Part shown: positions 1 to 8,948 of the stretch, piece after piece | Numbering within the stretch: position 1 is the first letter of the stretch | Layout: every line of letters starts with the position of its first letter | Made by a program: the position numbers and the translations under genes | DNA from: an uncultured Bacilli bacterium | GTDB lineage: Bacteria > Bacillota_I > Bacilli_A > RF39 > UBA660 | DNA length: 53,645 nucleotides | Direction of reading: 5' to 3' | Assembly (NCBI GenBank): GCA_944363925.1 | Contig: CALVVS010000003.1 | Span: 1 to 53,645 of the forward strand | The notes under the pieces: generated by a model | What the model saw: the letters and a program-made list of their open reading frames with translations, nothing else | Told to the model about the DNA's origin: nothing | The model's database searches: none

Positions 1-69
1 TGGATTTCTCCTATTCAAAAAAGAGATATTTTAAAAGAAGCTTGTGCTAACGCACTGCTTCCTAATTAA
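1..69 (+). CDS. C-terminal end of an unidentified protein (partial)
   Basis: An open frame enters from the left edge in frame 1 and ends at TAA 67-69. It supplies 22 residues that finish ANALLPN. The tail is too short to assign a family. The hairpin at 99-134 may be its terminator, which supports a real gene end. The gene could equally be a chance open frame, because only 22 codons are visible. Confidence 0.4.
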   Translation, partial: WISPIQKRDILKEACANALLPN

Positions 70-98
70 TATTTTTTACGACTTTTTGGTCTCACATC

Positions 99-134
99 AT
101 TGACAACTACACATTTTTTTTGTGTCAATTTTTG
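99..134 (+). terminator. Possible terminator of the upstream gene
   Basis: Arms ATTGACA (99-105) and TGTCAAT (123-129) are perfect inverted repeats around a 17-nt T-rich loop and are followed by TTTTTG. The left arm contains TTGACA, so it could instead be read as a -35 box. No matching -10 lies 16-18 nt downstream, so a terminator is preferred. Confidence 0.4.
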
Positions 135-176
135 TCTAATTAGGTAAGGGTTATCATGTACTTTGAAAGGTTTATT

Positions 177-185
177 TGATATAAT
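177..185 (+). promoter_or_regulatory. Extended -10 promoter of the glucosaminidase gene
   Basis: TGATATAAT is an extended -10 element (TG-n-TATAAT). No good -35 is present at normal spacing, as expected for extended -10 promoters. The gene has a strong site AGGAGG at 201-206, 9 nt before ATG 216. Confidence 0.6.
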
Positions 186-215
186 TATATTAAGATAAAT
201 AGGAGGGCATAAAAT

Positions 216-3200
216 ATGAAAAAAGGGTTTAAAATATTTATCATTATTTTATTTTTGATGTTTAATTTTATGCCTTTTTATAAGGTTTCAGCGGCATCTA
301 CGTATACAGTTGAGATGGTGGCAAATCAGACTGGTAATAAAGTTATTGGGCGCTATAGCAGTTATAGTGCGGCTTTGAGTGCGATGAACAGTCAAAGTTC
401 AAATGCGAATAGTGTGGCGACTATTTATCGTGATGGTGTGCCAGTGGATAGTAAGTATGCTATTTTTAAGTTTAAACCAGGTAGTACTTATAATTTATAT
501 ACTTCTAGTACGACTAATTCGGCTTATACGTCAGTACATGGTTCTTATGGAACAGATGCGGCGGTACTTGGATATAGTGATAATGGCCGCGTTAAGATTA
601 TGATTAGTGGTTTTGTAGGTTGGACTAGTATTAACAATGGTGTGGTGACGCCTATTTCTTTACTTGGGGTAAATGGCAATGTGATTAATGTACCTGGTGG
701 TTTAGGAATTAGAATTAGAAAATCACCTTCACTTTCTGGCTCGGTAATTACACAGGTTGGTACATCGACTAATTTTAATTATACAGAGACTAGGCAAGCT
801 GATGGTTATACTTGGTATAAGATTAATTATAATGGTTCTGAGGCTTGGATTGCAAAGACAGATAGTGTGACAGTACTTACTGGGATGAACGGACTTGGTA
901 CTTATTATGAAAGAAATACTAGTACTAATAATTTAATTCACCATTTTGCTTATTATAATGGTAGTGGTTATGGTGATACGTTTGCTAATTTGGGAACGGC
1001 GCCAACTTATTTGACACCTGGCGTTAGATATTACAGTTTTGATGGTAATTATTTTTATTCTTCTATTACTAGTATGCTTGATGATTATAGAAATGGTAAA
1101 TATACAAGCAGTGTGAATGCGAATAGTCCACATTATGCTTATTATTTATATTTATCTAGTCACTCTGTGACTGGTTATACAGCTAGTGATTTTGACAATA
1201 TTATTGCTAGTAAAGGTTATACAGCAGCAAATTCTAAGATGTATGGAACAGGAAAGTATTTTAAAGAGGCGGAAGCTACTTATGGACAAAATGCTTTAAT
1301 GATGTTTGGTACGGCTTCAAATGAAAGTGCTTATGGTACTAGTAGGATAGCGATGGATAAGAATAATTTATTTGGTTATGGAGCGGCTGATAGTTGTGCT
1401 TATGAGTGTGCTTATTCTTATAATAGTCCACGTGATTCAATTATGGATTATGCGCAGAAGACAGGTGGTAGCTATTCACTTGCAACTGGCAAATATTATT
1501 ATGGTAGTCACTATGGAAATAAGGCTAGTGGACGAAATGTGAAGTATGCGACAGATCCATATTGGGGTGAAAAACAGGCTAGTAATTCATTTAATAATGA
1601 TAAAGATTATGGTGGCAAGGATTTTAATTCAAGTACGATAGGGGCTGTCAAAAAAAATATTCCTAGTCCTTGGGTATTTGATAAACCTGAGAGAACTAAT
1701 GAAGCACACATTTATACTTTGAAAAACCCTAATAGTAATGATATCGTTAATGATTTGGCGGTTAATGTTGTCGATAAGGTTGTTGGACTAAATGGTGTTC
1801 AATTTTATAAGATTTATACTGATTTACCAGCTAGTGATGGAATACTTTATGGATATATTCCTACCGAAGAGGTTAATGTTACAAATAATCAACCAGTTAT
1901 TAATGCAACTGACAGAACGATTAAAGAAGGAGATGATTTTAATCCGTTAGATGGTGTTAGTGCATCTGATGTAGAAAATGGTAATATTACTAATAAAATT
2001 ACGTATGAGAGCGATGTTAATCCTAATGAAGAAGGTACTTATCATGTGATTTATACGGTTTCGGATAATAGTAATTTTCATGCGAGTAAAAAAATTACGG
2101 TTAAAGTTATTTCGGCTGAGCTTCCAATTATTACAGCAGCTGATAGAGAGGTTAAACAATTTGAAGAATTTGATTATATGGAAGGGGTTAGTGCACGAGC
2201 TTATGATGGCACTGATTTAACTGATGATATTACTTATGAAGAAACTGTAGACACGGATGTCGCTGGTGATTATTACGTTACTTATAAGGTTAAGGATGCT
2301 AAAGGTAAAGAAGTTAGTTTGAAGGTTAAGGTTACTGTTTTACCTAATGAGAAACCAGTTATTGAAGCTTCTGATAAGGAAATTTATTTGAATAGTGAAT
2401 TTGATTATTTAGAAGGTGTTACAGCTCATGATGCGGAAGACGGTGAAATTAAGGATATTGAGTATATTGGAGAGGTTAAGACCGATGAGGTTGGCGATTA
2501 TCAAATTACCTATATAGTTACTGATAAAAATGGTCAAGAGACTAGAAAAACTATTACAGTTAAGGTGATTGTCAATCAGCTTCCGGTGATTAATGTTTCT
2601 GATAAGACAATTACAATAAATAGTGATTTTGATCCGTTAGAAGGTGTTACAGCTTATGATACTGAAGATGGAACTATTACAGATATAGTGGTTGAAAAAA
2701 ATGATGTTAAGACTGATACTTTAGGTAAGTATGAAGTTACTTATTCGGTTACGGATACTTACGGACAAAAAGTTACAAAGACGATTACGGTTACTGTTAG
2801 TGAGAAAGTATTAATAGAAAAAGAAGGCGAGTTTTATTTAGATGGAATAAAATGGAATAATGCATCTAAAAAATATGAAATAAGTGGATATTTGATACAA
2901 TTAGGTGCAAATAATGGAATTGATGATAATTTAAAGTTTCAATTAGTGTTAAAAAATAAAAATACTAATGAAAAATATAATGTTAATGTAGATAGATGGA
3001 AAGATAATTTACCATATGATTTAGGCGAAGAAAACGGATATGACTATCGTGGAGCTTGGTTTAAGGGAGAGCTTGATTTATCTGGTATTCCTCAAGGTGA
3101 TTATGATTTATATATGAGAAGCGAAAGCGATGATTATTATACGGAGACTTTATTTTCTAATATTTTAAATAGTTCTATTGATAAAAGAAATGAAGATGAT

Positions 3201-3743
3201 AATAAAGGTTATAGTTTTTATGTTAATTTAAATAAAAAGAATAAAGCTGTTGAACTTAGTGTTAGAAATGGTGGGCTTATTACAACTAGTGCATCACCAA
3301 CTTATAGGAATATGATTAATGATTATGATAATATGAGTTTTGATGGTAATTATCTTAAAGTTTTTGGTACTTCATATAATTATGGTGTTGATTATAGTAA
3401 TTTGTCTAATATTAGTAGAAAAGTATATTTGGAAAATGTAGAGAATTTTGATCTTATTTCTGCAGATATTGATAGTACTAATAAAGGTAGTTATACTGTT
3501 ACTTCTTTAGATGGTTTATCAAAAGAATATGTATGGTATAATGGGCAAATAGATGTGTCAGGGTTAGACAAAGGTACTTATGCAATCATTATTGATACCA
3601 AAGAGGGAAACAACGAAGATTATGGTTATGTTAATGATAAGTTTAATGCAATTAATGAAGCTAAGGCAACTATTGATGGTAAAAATTATAAATTAATTGT
3701 TAATACAGAAAAAAACAATCGTATTGAACTAGTAATTAGTTAA
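216..3743 (+). CDS. Secreted cell-wall glucosaminidase with SH3 and four DUF5011-type Ig repeats
   Basis: The 1175-residue protein begins with a signal peptide (about residues 1-26: KK, hydrophobic core, then SAAS). An SH3-like domain follows at about 158-218 (RIRKSPSLSG, then WYKINYNG). A LytD-type endo-beta-N-acetylglucosaminidase domain lies at about 345-475 (MMFGTASNESAYGTS with the likely catalytic Glu, then NNLFGYGA). Four DUF5011-type Ig-like repeats start near 555, 634, 711 and 787, each opening with a P-x-I-x-x-x-D-x-x-I pattern and containing an F-x-x-x-x-G-V motif. The last ~310 residues form a domain of no recognised family. It should hydrolyse peptidoglycan glycan strands at the surface, with SH3 and Ig units holding it to the wall. 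No LPXTG anchor is seen. Family assignment is firm; physiological role (separation, autolysis) is inference. Confidence 0.9.
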   Translation: MKKGFKIFIIILFLMFNFMPFYKVSAASTYTVEMVANQTGNKVIGRYSSYSAALSAMNSQSSNANSVATIYRDGVPVDSKYAIFKFKPGSTYNLYTSSTTNSAYTSVHGSYGTDAAVLGYSDNGRVKIMISGFVGWTSINNGVVTPISLLGVNGNVINVPGGLGIRIRKSPSLSGSVITQVGTSTNFNYTETRQADGYTWYKINYNGSEAWIAKTDSVTVLTGMNGLGTYYERNTSTNNLIHHFAYYNGSGYGDTFANLGTAPTYLTPGVRYYSFDGNYFYSSITSMLDDYRNGKYTSSVNANSPHYAYYLYLSSHSVTGYTASDFDNIIASKGYTAANSKMYGTGKYFKEAEATYGQNALMMFGTASNESAYGTSRIAMDKNNLFGYGAADSCAYECAYSYNSPRDSIMDYAQKTGGSYSLATGKYYYGSHYGNKASGRNVKYATDPYWGEKQASNSFNNDKDYGGKDFNSSTIGAVKKNIPSPWVFDKPERTNEAHIYTLKNPNSNDIVNDLAVNVVDKVVGLNGVQFYKIYTDLPASDGILYGYIPTEEVNVTNNQPVINATDRTIKEGDDFNPLDGVSASDVENGNITNKITYESDVNPNEEGTYHVIYTVSDNSNFHASKKITVKVISAELPIITAADREVKQFEEFDYMEGVSARAYDGTDLTDDITYEETVDTDVAGDYYVTYKVKDAKGKEVSLKVKVTVLPNEKPVIEASDKEIYLNSEFDYLEGVTAHDAEDGEIKDIEYIGEVKTDEVGDYQITYIVTDKNGQETRKTITVKVIVNQLPVINVSDKTITINSDFDPLEGVTAYDTEDGTITDIVVEKNDVKTDTLGKYEVTYSVTDTYGQKVTKTITVTVSEKVLIEKEGEFYLDGIKWNNASKKYEISGYLIQLGANNGIDDNLKFQLVLKNKNTNEKYNVNVDRWKDNLPYDLGEENGYDYRGAWFKGELDLSGIPQGDYDLYMRSESDDYYTETLFSNILNSSIDKRNEDDNKGYSFYVNLNKKNKAVELSVRNGGLITTSASPTYRNMINDYDNMSFDGNYLKVFGTSYNYGVDYSNLSNISRKVYLENVENFDLISADIDSTNKGSYTVTSLDGLSKEYVWYNGQIDVSGLDKGTYAIIIDTKEGNNEDYGYVNDKFNAINEAKATIDGKNYKLIVNTEKNNRIELVIS

Positions 3744-3759
3744 TATGATTGTTTTTTTT
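3714..3759 (+). terminator. Rho-independent terminator overlapping the stop codon
   Basis: AACAATCGTATT (3714-3725) pairs with AATATGATTGTT (3742-3753), with one G-T pair, and a T run extends to 3759. The hairpin spans the TAA stop of the glucosaminidase gene. Confidence 0.75.
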
Positions 3760-3800
3760 ATTGCTAAGAATTTGCTTTACGAAGGTTTAGAAACAAGTTA

Positions 3801-3829
3801 TTTACAAATGTAACTGTTCGTGATATATT
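3801..3829 (+). promoter_or_regulatory. Sigma-A promoter of the 208-aa gene
   Basis: TTTACA (3801-3806), a 17-nt spacer, then TATATT (3824-3829). Transcription would begin near 3836, which excludes the in-frame TTG at 3828 as a start and favours ATG 3861. Confidence 0.65.
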
Positions 3830-3860
3830 GATTGTATCAACGTTGGAAAGTGATGGTGTA

Positions 3861-4487
3861 ATGAAATATTTAAGAAATAAATTTATTGATTTGAATACAA
3901 AAATTAATTTTGTTAAAAATAATAATTATCTAAATGTTAATACATATAATGATGTAAAAATTTTAAGAGATGTAGTTAAAAATGATTTAGATTTAAATAG
4001 AGGAATTATAGTTAATATGGCTACTGGAATATGCGCTAAAATAACTAAAGAAACAGTAAATAAAATTATTTTTCCTAAGTATAAGTTTAATTATTTTAAT
4101 AAAAGATATGTTGATAATTTAAATGCTGCACGTTTATTAAAGGAGTTATTTTGTACAGCTATTTATATTGATACATTAAAACCAATGAAGAATAAAAGCA
4201 ATAGTATTAATGAAAAAGGTTATCATCATTTTGTGGCTCCATTAAAAATGAATAGTAATTGTTATAAAGCATATATTACTGTAAAACAGAAGCGAAATTC
4301 TAATATTTTATATGTAGTTTCAGTTGTATTGTTCAAATTTGATTATTCGTTAGATTTTATTACTGCAAAGGATTTAATTGATAATACAAGTATTTGGAAT
4401 TATGAATTAAATGATTATAACTATTATAGTTATGCTGATTTTATTGCTGAAAATTTTAAATATAATTATGTTTGGTTAATAAGTTAA
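3861..4487 (+). CDS. Small soluble protein, possibly a BECR-fold nuclease-like domain
   Basis: The frame is open from 3828, but the promoter at 3801-3829 and the site GGAAAG 10 nt upstream favour ATG 3861, giving 208 residues. There is no signal peptide or membrane segment. The C-terminal half has the pattern KRYVDNLNAA, ELFCTAIYID, then a basic stretch, GYHHFVAPL, YKAYITVKQK and LYVVSVVLF. This alternation resembles the polyvalent-protein LPD3 and Barnase/EndoU/ColicinE5/RelE-like (BECR) domains found at the ends of phage and MuF-type toxins. That resemblance is by eye only, and no immunity gene is obvious beside it. It is monocistronic, with its own promoter and terminator, and downstream of a convergent PASTA gene. 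If the fold is wrong, it is simply a hypothetical protein. Confidence 0.6.
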   Translation: MKYLRNKFIDLNTKINFVKNNNYLNVNTYNDVKILRDVVKNDLDLNRGIIVNMATGICAKITKETVNKIIFPKYKFNYFNKRYVDNLNAARLLKELFCTAIYIDTLKPMKNKSNSINEKGYHHFVAPLKMNSNCYKAYITVKQKRNSNILYVVSVVLFKFDYSLDFITAKDLIDNTSIWNYELNDYNYYSYADFIAENFKYNYVWLIS

Positions 4488-4495
4488 TTGTATGA

Positions 4496-4553
4496 AAAAA
4501 GAGAGCCCATACGCAAGCGTGCAGCTTCCATATTTTGTGGAATCTCTCTTTTT
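4496..4553. terminator. Bidirectional terminator with branched internal hairpins
   Basis: Outer stem AAAAAGAGAG (4496-4505) with CTCTCTTTTT (4544-4553) is a perfect 10 bp and gives U runs on both strands, suiting the two convergent genes. The 38-nt interior is not a simple loop. It holds a short stem ACG/CGT (4511-4520, loop CAAG) and a 5-bp stem TTCCA/TGGAA (4526-4542), making a possible three-way junction. Confidence 0.7.
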
Positions 4554-4600
4554 CTGTAGTAATTTTATCACATAGTGTTATGTCTGTCAATGGTTATAAT

Positions 4601-6655
4601 TTATTTTGCGATTATAATTTCAACTGTACTTGGGCAAGAGACAGTTCCGCCTTTAAATCCTCCTACATATGAGCCAGAGGTTAATTCTGCACTAGGATCA
4701 CCAGTAACGACTATATTTATGCCCGGAAAATTGGAATGAAAATAATTTTCAATTAAACTTTTGGTGGTAGTGTAATTTTCACCTCGATTAAAGATTTCAT
4801 TTAAAGGTCTAATGCTTATATTGTAAGATGAACTTTTGCATTGATTTGTGTTAGTTGTTCCACTACTAGAGTTACCACCTGATGAGTTAGAATTATTTCC
4901 TCCAGAAGGTTTTGAAGAAGTTGAAGATGAACTTGAAGAGTTATTTTTATTAGATGATGTTTTATTATTAGTTTTTTTATTTGTAGCGATTGTTATAACT
5001 ATATTATCACCTTTAGAAATTTGAGTTCCAGCAGCAATGTTTTGACTTATTACTTTGCCGGAGGTTATTTTTGTATTATATTCTTCGTTAAATGTACATG
5101 TTATTCCTAAATTATTACACTCGCTTTGGACGGCTGATTTTGTTTTATTTTTAAAATCTGGGACGGTTACAGCAGTACCTTTAGAGACGTATACTATAAT
5201 AGTATCATTTAAGTTTATATTTGTACCTTCTTCTATAGATGTTTTAATTATTTGATCTTTTTCTATATCATTATTAAATTCTTCTTTGATTTCATATTTA
5301 ATACCATTAGTGTCGGCCCAACTTTTGAAATCATTTATATTATTAAATTTTTTCATGGTAAGTGGTCCTTTTGAGAAGACAACATCGACGGTTGTTCCTT
5401 CTTCGATGATATCGCCTTCTTTATAATTGCTTTCAATAACTCTACCTGATTTTATATTATTATCATATCTATCTGAATAATTAATTTGAAGGTTATTTTC
5501 AACCATCCATTTGGTAATTTCAGACATGGTTTTATTTTTTAAATTAGGTACTTTAATTTCTTTACCTTTAGAGATAGTTAGAGTTATTAATTCGTCTGGT
5601 TTAACGGTAGTGCCGGCTTTAGGACTACTACTTATGACGTGTCCTTTTTCTATTTGATTTGAAAATTCGTATTTTAACTGATATAAGATGCCATTTCTTC
5701 CTAGATAAACTGAAGCATTTAAAAGGCTTTCATTTTTTAAATCTTTAAGTTTAATAGGGGATAGAGCTGCTTTATCACCTAAGGAAACTGTAAAGATTAT
5801 TGGCTCATTTCTTTTTATTTGGCCAGTTTTACTTTGACTTATGACGGTATCTTTTTTGATGTTTAGATTTTCCTCAAAGTTTATAGATACATTATTTAGG
5901 AAATTTTCATTTATAAATTTTAAAACGTCATCGATATTCCAACCGGTCATATCGGCTAGGATAATTTCTTTATTATAGTCCGGGCCATTTGAAACGACAA
6001 AATCAATATTGTCGATGTTTTTGGTTAAGGTTTCAGCTTTCTCGCTTTGACTGATAACATTATATTTTTTAGTAGTGTCACTATATTCAAAATCTTGATT
6101 TGTTTTAATATCATTTTTTTCAGTCCAGTTGATAGCTTTGGTTAAATTTTTACTTTCAAAGTTTGGCAAATAATTTTGTTTTGGAAGATTTATTATGTTT
6201 GAGATATATAAGCCATTGAAAGTTAGGGTAAGCATAACAACAAGAGCTGTTATAATGGTTGGAGCAGTTTTATTTTTAAAGAAAGATTTTTTGAAGCTGA
6301 CAAGAAAACATGTCATTAGAATTAATAGCAAAAAGGCATTGATTATTTGATATACTTGATCGATTTGATTTGAAGAATCAATGATTAAATAAAAGAAAAC
6401 AGCAACAGTAATTACATATGTGATTGATAGAATTATATTAGTGCCTTTAGGTTTTGATATTTCGCTTTTATTTTCTTTTGGTTCTTTTTTTCTTGGATTT
6501 TTATAGATGTTTTTTTTATCATCAAAGATGATATTTTTAAGTTCTTTTCTTTTTTCTTCTAATTCTTTTTCTTTTTCTATTTGTTTGTTTTTTAGGTCTT
6601 CTTCAAATTGTTTTCTTTCTGTTCTTGTTTTATATTGTTCATTTTTATTTTCCAT
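4601..6655 (-). CDS. Membrane protein with six PASTA-like repeats, no kinase domain
   Basis: The start ATG is preceded by AGGTGAT. The 684-residue protein has a charged coiled-coil cytoplasmic N-terminus (about 1-65, rich in K/E), three hydrophobic segments (about 72-95, 100-124, 132-157) and six PASTA-like units over about 165-565. These carry VPNLKNK and VPDFKNK cores and end in SKG or TIAT. A Ser/Asn-rich linker (about 565-610) precedes a C-terminal domain of about 75 residues with two Cys. PASTA repeats normally bind muropeptides or beta-lactams and sit on Ser/Thr kinases or PBPs. Here neither domain is present, so a wall-anchoring or sensing role is inferred. It is convergent with the preceding gene and divergent from the polysaccharide locus. 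Confidence 0.85.
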   Translation of the reverse strand: MENKNEQYKTRTERKQFEEDLKNKQIEKEKELEEKRKELKNIIFDDKKNIYKNPRKKEPKENKSEISKPKGTNIILSITYVITVAVFFYLIIDSSNQIDQVYQIINAFLLLILMTCFLVSFKKSFFKNKTAPTIITALVVMLTLTFNGLYISNIINLPKQNYLPNFESKNLTKAINWTEKNDIKTNQDFEYSDTTKKYNVISQSEKAETLTKNIDNIDFVVSNGPDYNKEIILADMTGWNIDDVLKFINENFLNNVSINFEENLNIKKDTVISQSKTGQIKRNEPIIFTVSLGDKAALSPIKLKDLKNESLLNASVYLGRNGILYQLKYEFSNQIEKGHVISSSPKAGTTVKPDELITLTISKGKEIKVPNLKNKTMSEITKWMVENNLQINYSDRYDNNIKSGRVIESNYKEGDIIEEGTTVDVVFSKGPLTMKKFNNINDFKSWADTNGIKYEIKEEFNNDIEKDQIIKTSIEEGTNINLNDTIIVYVSKGTAVTVPDFKNKTKSAVQSECNNLGITCTFNEEYNTKITSGKVISQNIAAGTQISKGDNIVITIATNKKTNNKTSSNKNNSSSSSSTSSKPSGGNNSNSSGGNSSSGTTNTNQCKSSSYNISIRPLNEIFNRGENYTTTKSLIENYFHSNFPGINIVVTGDPSAELTSGSYVGGFKGGTVSCPSTVEIIIAK

Positions 6656-6766
6656 AATATCACCTATAATAATTATACATGAAATACTTATTTATTGGTA
6701 TATTTTAGGGGTTATTTATCTTTTATTTGACATACTCGTTTACAAAGAGAGAAATGTAATTTAATG

Positions 6767-6795
6767 TTGATTAAAAATAAGATTAATGATAATAT
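6767..6795 (+). promoter_or_regulatory. Sigma-A promoter at the start of the polysaccharide locus
   Basis: TTGATT (6767-6772), 17-nt spacer, TAATAT (6790-6795), 43 nt before ATG 6838. It lies in the divergent gap between the PASTA gene and the first glycosyltransferase. Confidence 0.6.
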
Positions 6796-6837
6796 AAAAT
6801 AGAATTGTTTGTTAAAATTGGAAGGTTTGGTTAAATT

Positions 6838-7830
6838 ATGAAAAAAGGATTAGTAAGTATTATCGTACCTGTATATAATGCTCAAAAATATTTAGAAAGA
6901 TGTTTAAATAGTCTTTTTAATCAAACATATAAAAATATTGAAATTGTTGCTGTTAATGATGGTTCTACTGATGATAGTAAGAAAATTTTAAATATTTTAG
7001 CAGAAAAAGATAAAAGACTTAAAGTTATTAATCAAAAAAATGCGGGCGTTTCTAGTGCGAGAAATAAAGGCATAAGTGAGGCAAACGGCGAGTTTTTGAT
7101 GTTTGTTGATGCTGATGATTGGATTAGTTTGGAAACAGTCCAGGTTTGTATTAATAATATTGGAAAACATAGTATGGTTAGATTTATGATGCAATATGCG
7201 AACGATGAGGCTTTACTAGATATATATCCGTGTTTTTATAATGACAAAAATATGACTATAAGTGCGAAAAGATTATTTGAAGATATTATTTCTTATAAAG
7301 TTGGCGGACATTGTGTTTATTATTTGTATAGAACTAATATTATTAAGGATAATAAAATTAAATTTTTAATTGATATTAAATATTGTGAAGATCTTTGCTT
7401 TGTTTTAGAGGTTTTGAAAAAGGCAGTTACCATAAAGATTATCCCAAATGTTTTTTACAAGTATTATACTAATTTTCAAAGTGCTACTCAAAATTTTGAA
7501 TCAAAAATACGCAATTTACAATCTTTGCCTAAGCTTAGAGAAAAAGTGTTTGATATTTTTCCTACTAAGTATAGGGATGAATATAAAAAATTATATAATC
7601 AAACATTACTTTCATTACTTTTAGATTATTATTCAAGTTTTTCTACTTTGTCTTATAAGAATTTTAAAGAAAATGTCAAAAAAATTAATAAAGTAATAAA
7701 GCCTATGATAAATGAAATAGGAAAGGATAATTTTAATATTAAATGGCGAATTTTTATTAAGTTGAATTTACTTAATTATATATATTTATTATATTTGTAT
7801 ATGAAAATTTATCAGAAGAAATTTAAATAG
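6838..7830 (+). CDS. Family 2 glycosyltransferase
   Basis: The 330-residue protein opens with the GT2 signature ([14 protein letters not shown]), the nucleotide-binding VNDGSTDDS at about 39-47, and the metal-binding D91-A-D93 in MFVDADDW. The catalytic domain occupies about residues 5-210 and the rest is a basic helical tail with a hydrophobic stretch near 305-320. It should transfer a sugar from a nucleotide donor to a lipid-linked glycan on the inner membrane face. Four related GT2 proteins sit in the same locus (11378, 18692, 21793 and, more distant, 7856). The sugar specificity cannot be read from sequence. It starts the operon and is followed after 25 nt by the next gene. Confidence 0.88.
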   Translation: MKKGLVSIIVPVYNAQKYLERCLNSLFNQTYKNIEIVAVNDGSTDDSKKILNILAEKDKRLKVINQKNAGVSSARNKGISEANGEFLMFVDADDWISLETVQVCINNIGKHSMVRFMMQYANDEALLDIYPCFYNDKNMTISAKRLFEDIISYKVGGHCVYYLYRTNIIKDNKIKFLIDIKYCEDLCFVLEVLKKAVTIKIIPNVFYKYYTNFQSATQNFESKIRNLQSLPKLREKVFDIFPTKYRDEYKKLYNQTLLSLLLDYYSSFSTLSYKNFKENVKKINKVIKPMINEIGKDNFNIKWRIFIKLNLLNYIYLLYLYMKIYQKKFK

Positions 7831-7855
7831 TAATTTTTTTTAAAGGGTGTGAATT

Positions 7856-8821
7856 ATGATGAAGAAGATTTCTTTAGTTGTTCCTTGTTATAACGAGGAA
7901 GCTGTTATTAAATTGTTTTATGCAGAAATTCAAAAAATTGAGAAAAATTTTACTGATGTAGAATTTGAAATAATTTTTATAAACGATGGTTCTAGGGATA
8001 AAACATTGGAGCTTATGCGAGAATTATCTAAAAACGATGATGTTAGGTATGTTTCATTTTCACGCAATTTTGGTAAGGAAGCGGCTATGTATGCAGGTCT
8101 TGAAGCTTCTTCAGGTGATTATGTAGCTATTATGGATGCGGATTTACAAGATCCGCCAGCTTTACTTAAAGAGATGTATGAAATTTTAGAATCTGGTGAA
8201 TATGATAGTGTGGCTACGAGAAGAGTAACTCGCAAAGGCGAACCGGTAATTAGAAGCTTTTTTGCAAGACTTTATTATAAAATTATTAATAAAATTTCTA
8301 AAACAGAGATTGTCGATGGTGCTAGAGATTTTAGGCTAATGACAAGACAAATGGTTAATGCAGTTTTAGAAGTTAAGGAATATAACAGATTTTCTAAGGG
8401 AATTTTTTCTTGGGTTGGCTTTCGCACTAAATGGCTTGAATATGAGAATATAGAAAGAGCAGCAGGGGAGACTAAGTGGTCTTTTTGGAAGTTATTTTTA
8501 TATTCTTTAGATAGTATTGTGGCTTTTTCGACTGTTCCACTTTCAATTGCATCGGTTATGGGAATACTTTTTTGCTTTGTGGCCTTTTTGATGATTATTT
8601 TTGTAATTGTAAGAACACTTATATATGGTGATCCAACAAGTGGATGGCCGAGTATGGTATGTATTATGTTTTTTATAGGTGGAGTGCAGCTTCTTTGTAT
8701 TGGAATTATTGGTCAATATTTATCTAAGGCTTATTTGGAGGTTAAAAGAAGACCTATTTATATTGTAGCTGAGACAGAAGAAAGTAAAATAAGAGCTAAA
8801 AACGATGATGAAGTTATATAA
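7856..8821 (+). CDS. Polyprenyl-phosphate sugar transferase, GtrB/DPM-synthase type GT2
   Basis: The 321-residue protein has the DPM/GtrB pattern: LVVPCYNEEAVI, FINDGSRDKT, SRNFGKEAAMYAGL, MDADLQDPP, and a C-terminal pair of membrane segments (about 235-262 and 270-298). Enzymes of this group move a hexose from UDP or GDP onto undecaprenyl phosphate. The product is flipped by a GtrA-like protein and used by GT-C enzymes outside. A GtrA homologue lies at 32593 and GT-C-like proteins at 13824, 15256, 24825 and 27821, so the route is complete in principle, though pairing is inferred. AGGGTG lies 6 nt before ATG 7856; an adjacent ATG at 7859 is also possible. Confidence 0.88.
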   Translation: MMKKISLVVPCYNEEAVIKLFYAEIQKIEKNFTDVEFEIIFINDGSRDKTLELMRELSKNDDVRYVSFSRNFGKEAAMYAGLEASSGDYVAIMDADLQDPPALLKEMYEILESGEYDSVATRRVTRKGEPVIRSFFARLYYKIINKISKTEIVDGARDFRLMTRQMVNAVLEVKEYNRFSKGIFSWVGFRTKWLEYENIERAAGETKWSFWKLFLYSLDSIVAFSTVPLSIASVMGILFCFVAFLMIIFVIVRTLIYGDPTSGWPSMVCIMFFIGGVQLLCIGIIGQYLSKAYLEVKRRPIYIVAETEESKIRAKNDDEVI

Positions 8822-8833
8822 CTCTTTTTTTAT

Positions 8834-8853
8834 CAAGAAAATTAATTTTCTTG
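8834..8853. terminator. Weak hairpin after the GtrB-like gene
   Basis: A perfect 20-nt palindrome (CAAGAAAATT with its complement) sits just before the next promoter. It is AT-rich and lacks a clean U run, so termination would be partial at best. Confidence 0.3.
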
Positions 8854-8884
8854 TTGTTATTAAGTATTAAAAATTTGATTTTAT

Positions 8885-8913
8885 TTGGTGATTTTATAAA
8901 TTTTTGTTATACT
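8885..8913 (+). promoter_or_regulatory. Internal sigma-A promoter before the flippase gene
   Basis: TTGGTG (8885-8890), 17-nt spacer, TATACT (8908-8913). This would give a second transcription unit for the bulk of the polysaccharide locus. Confidence 0.5.
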
Positions 8914-8948
8914 AATATAAGATATGATTATGAATGGTTGGTGATTTT

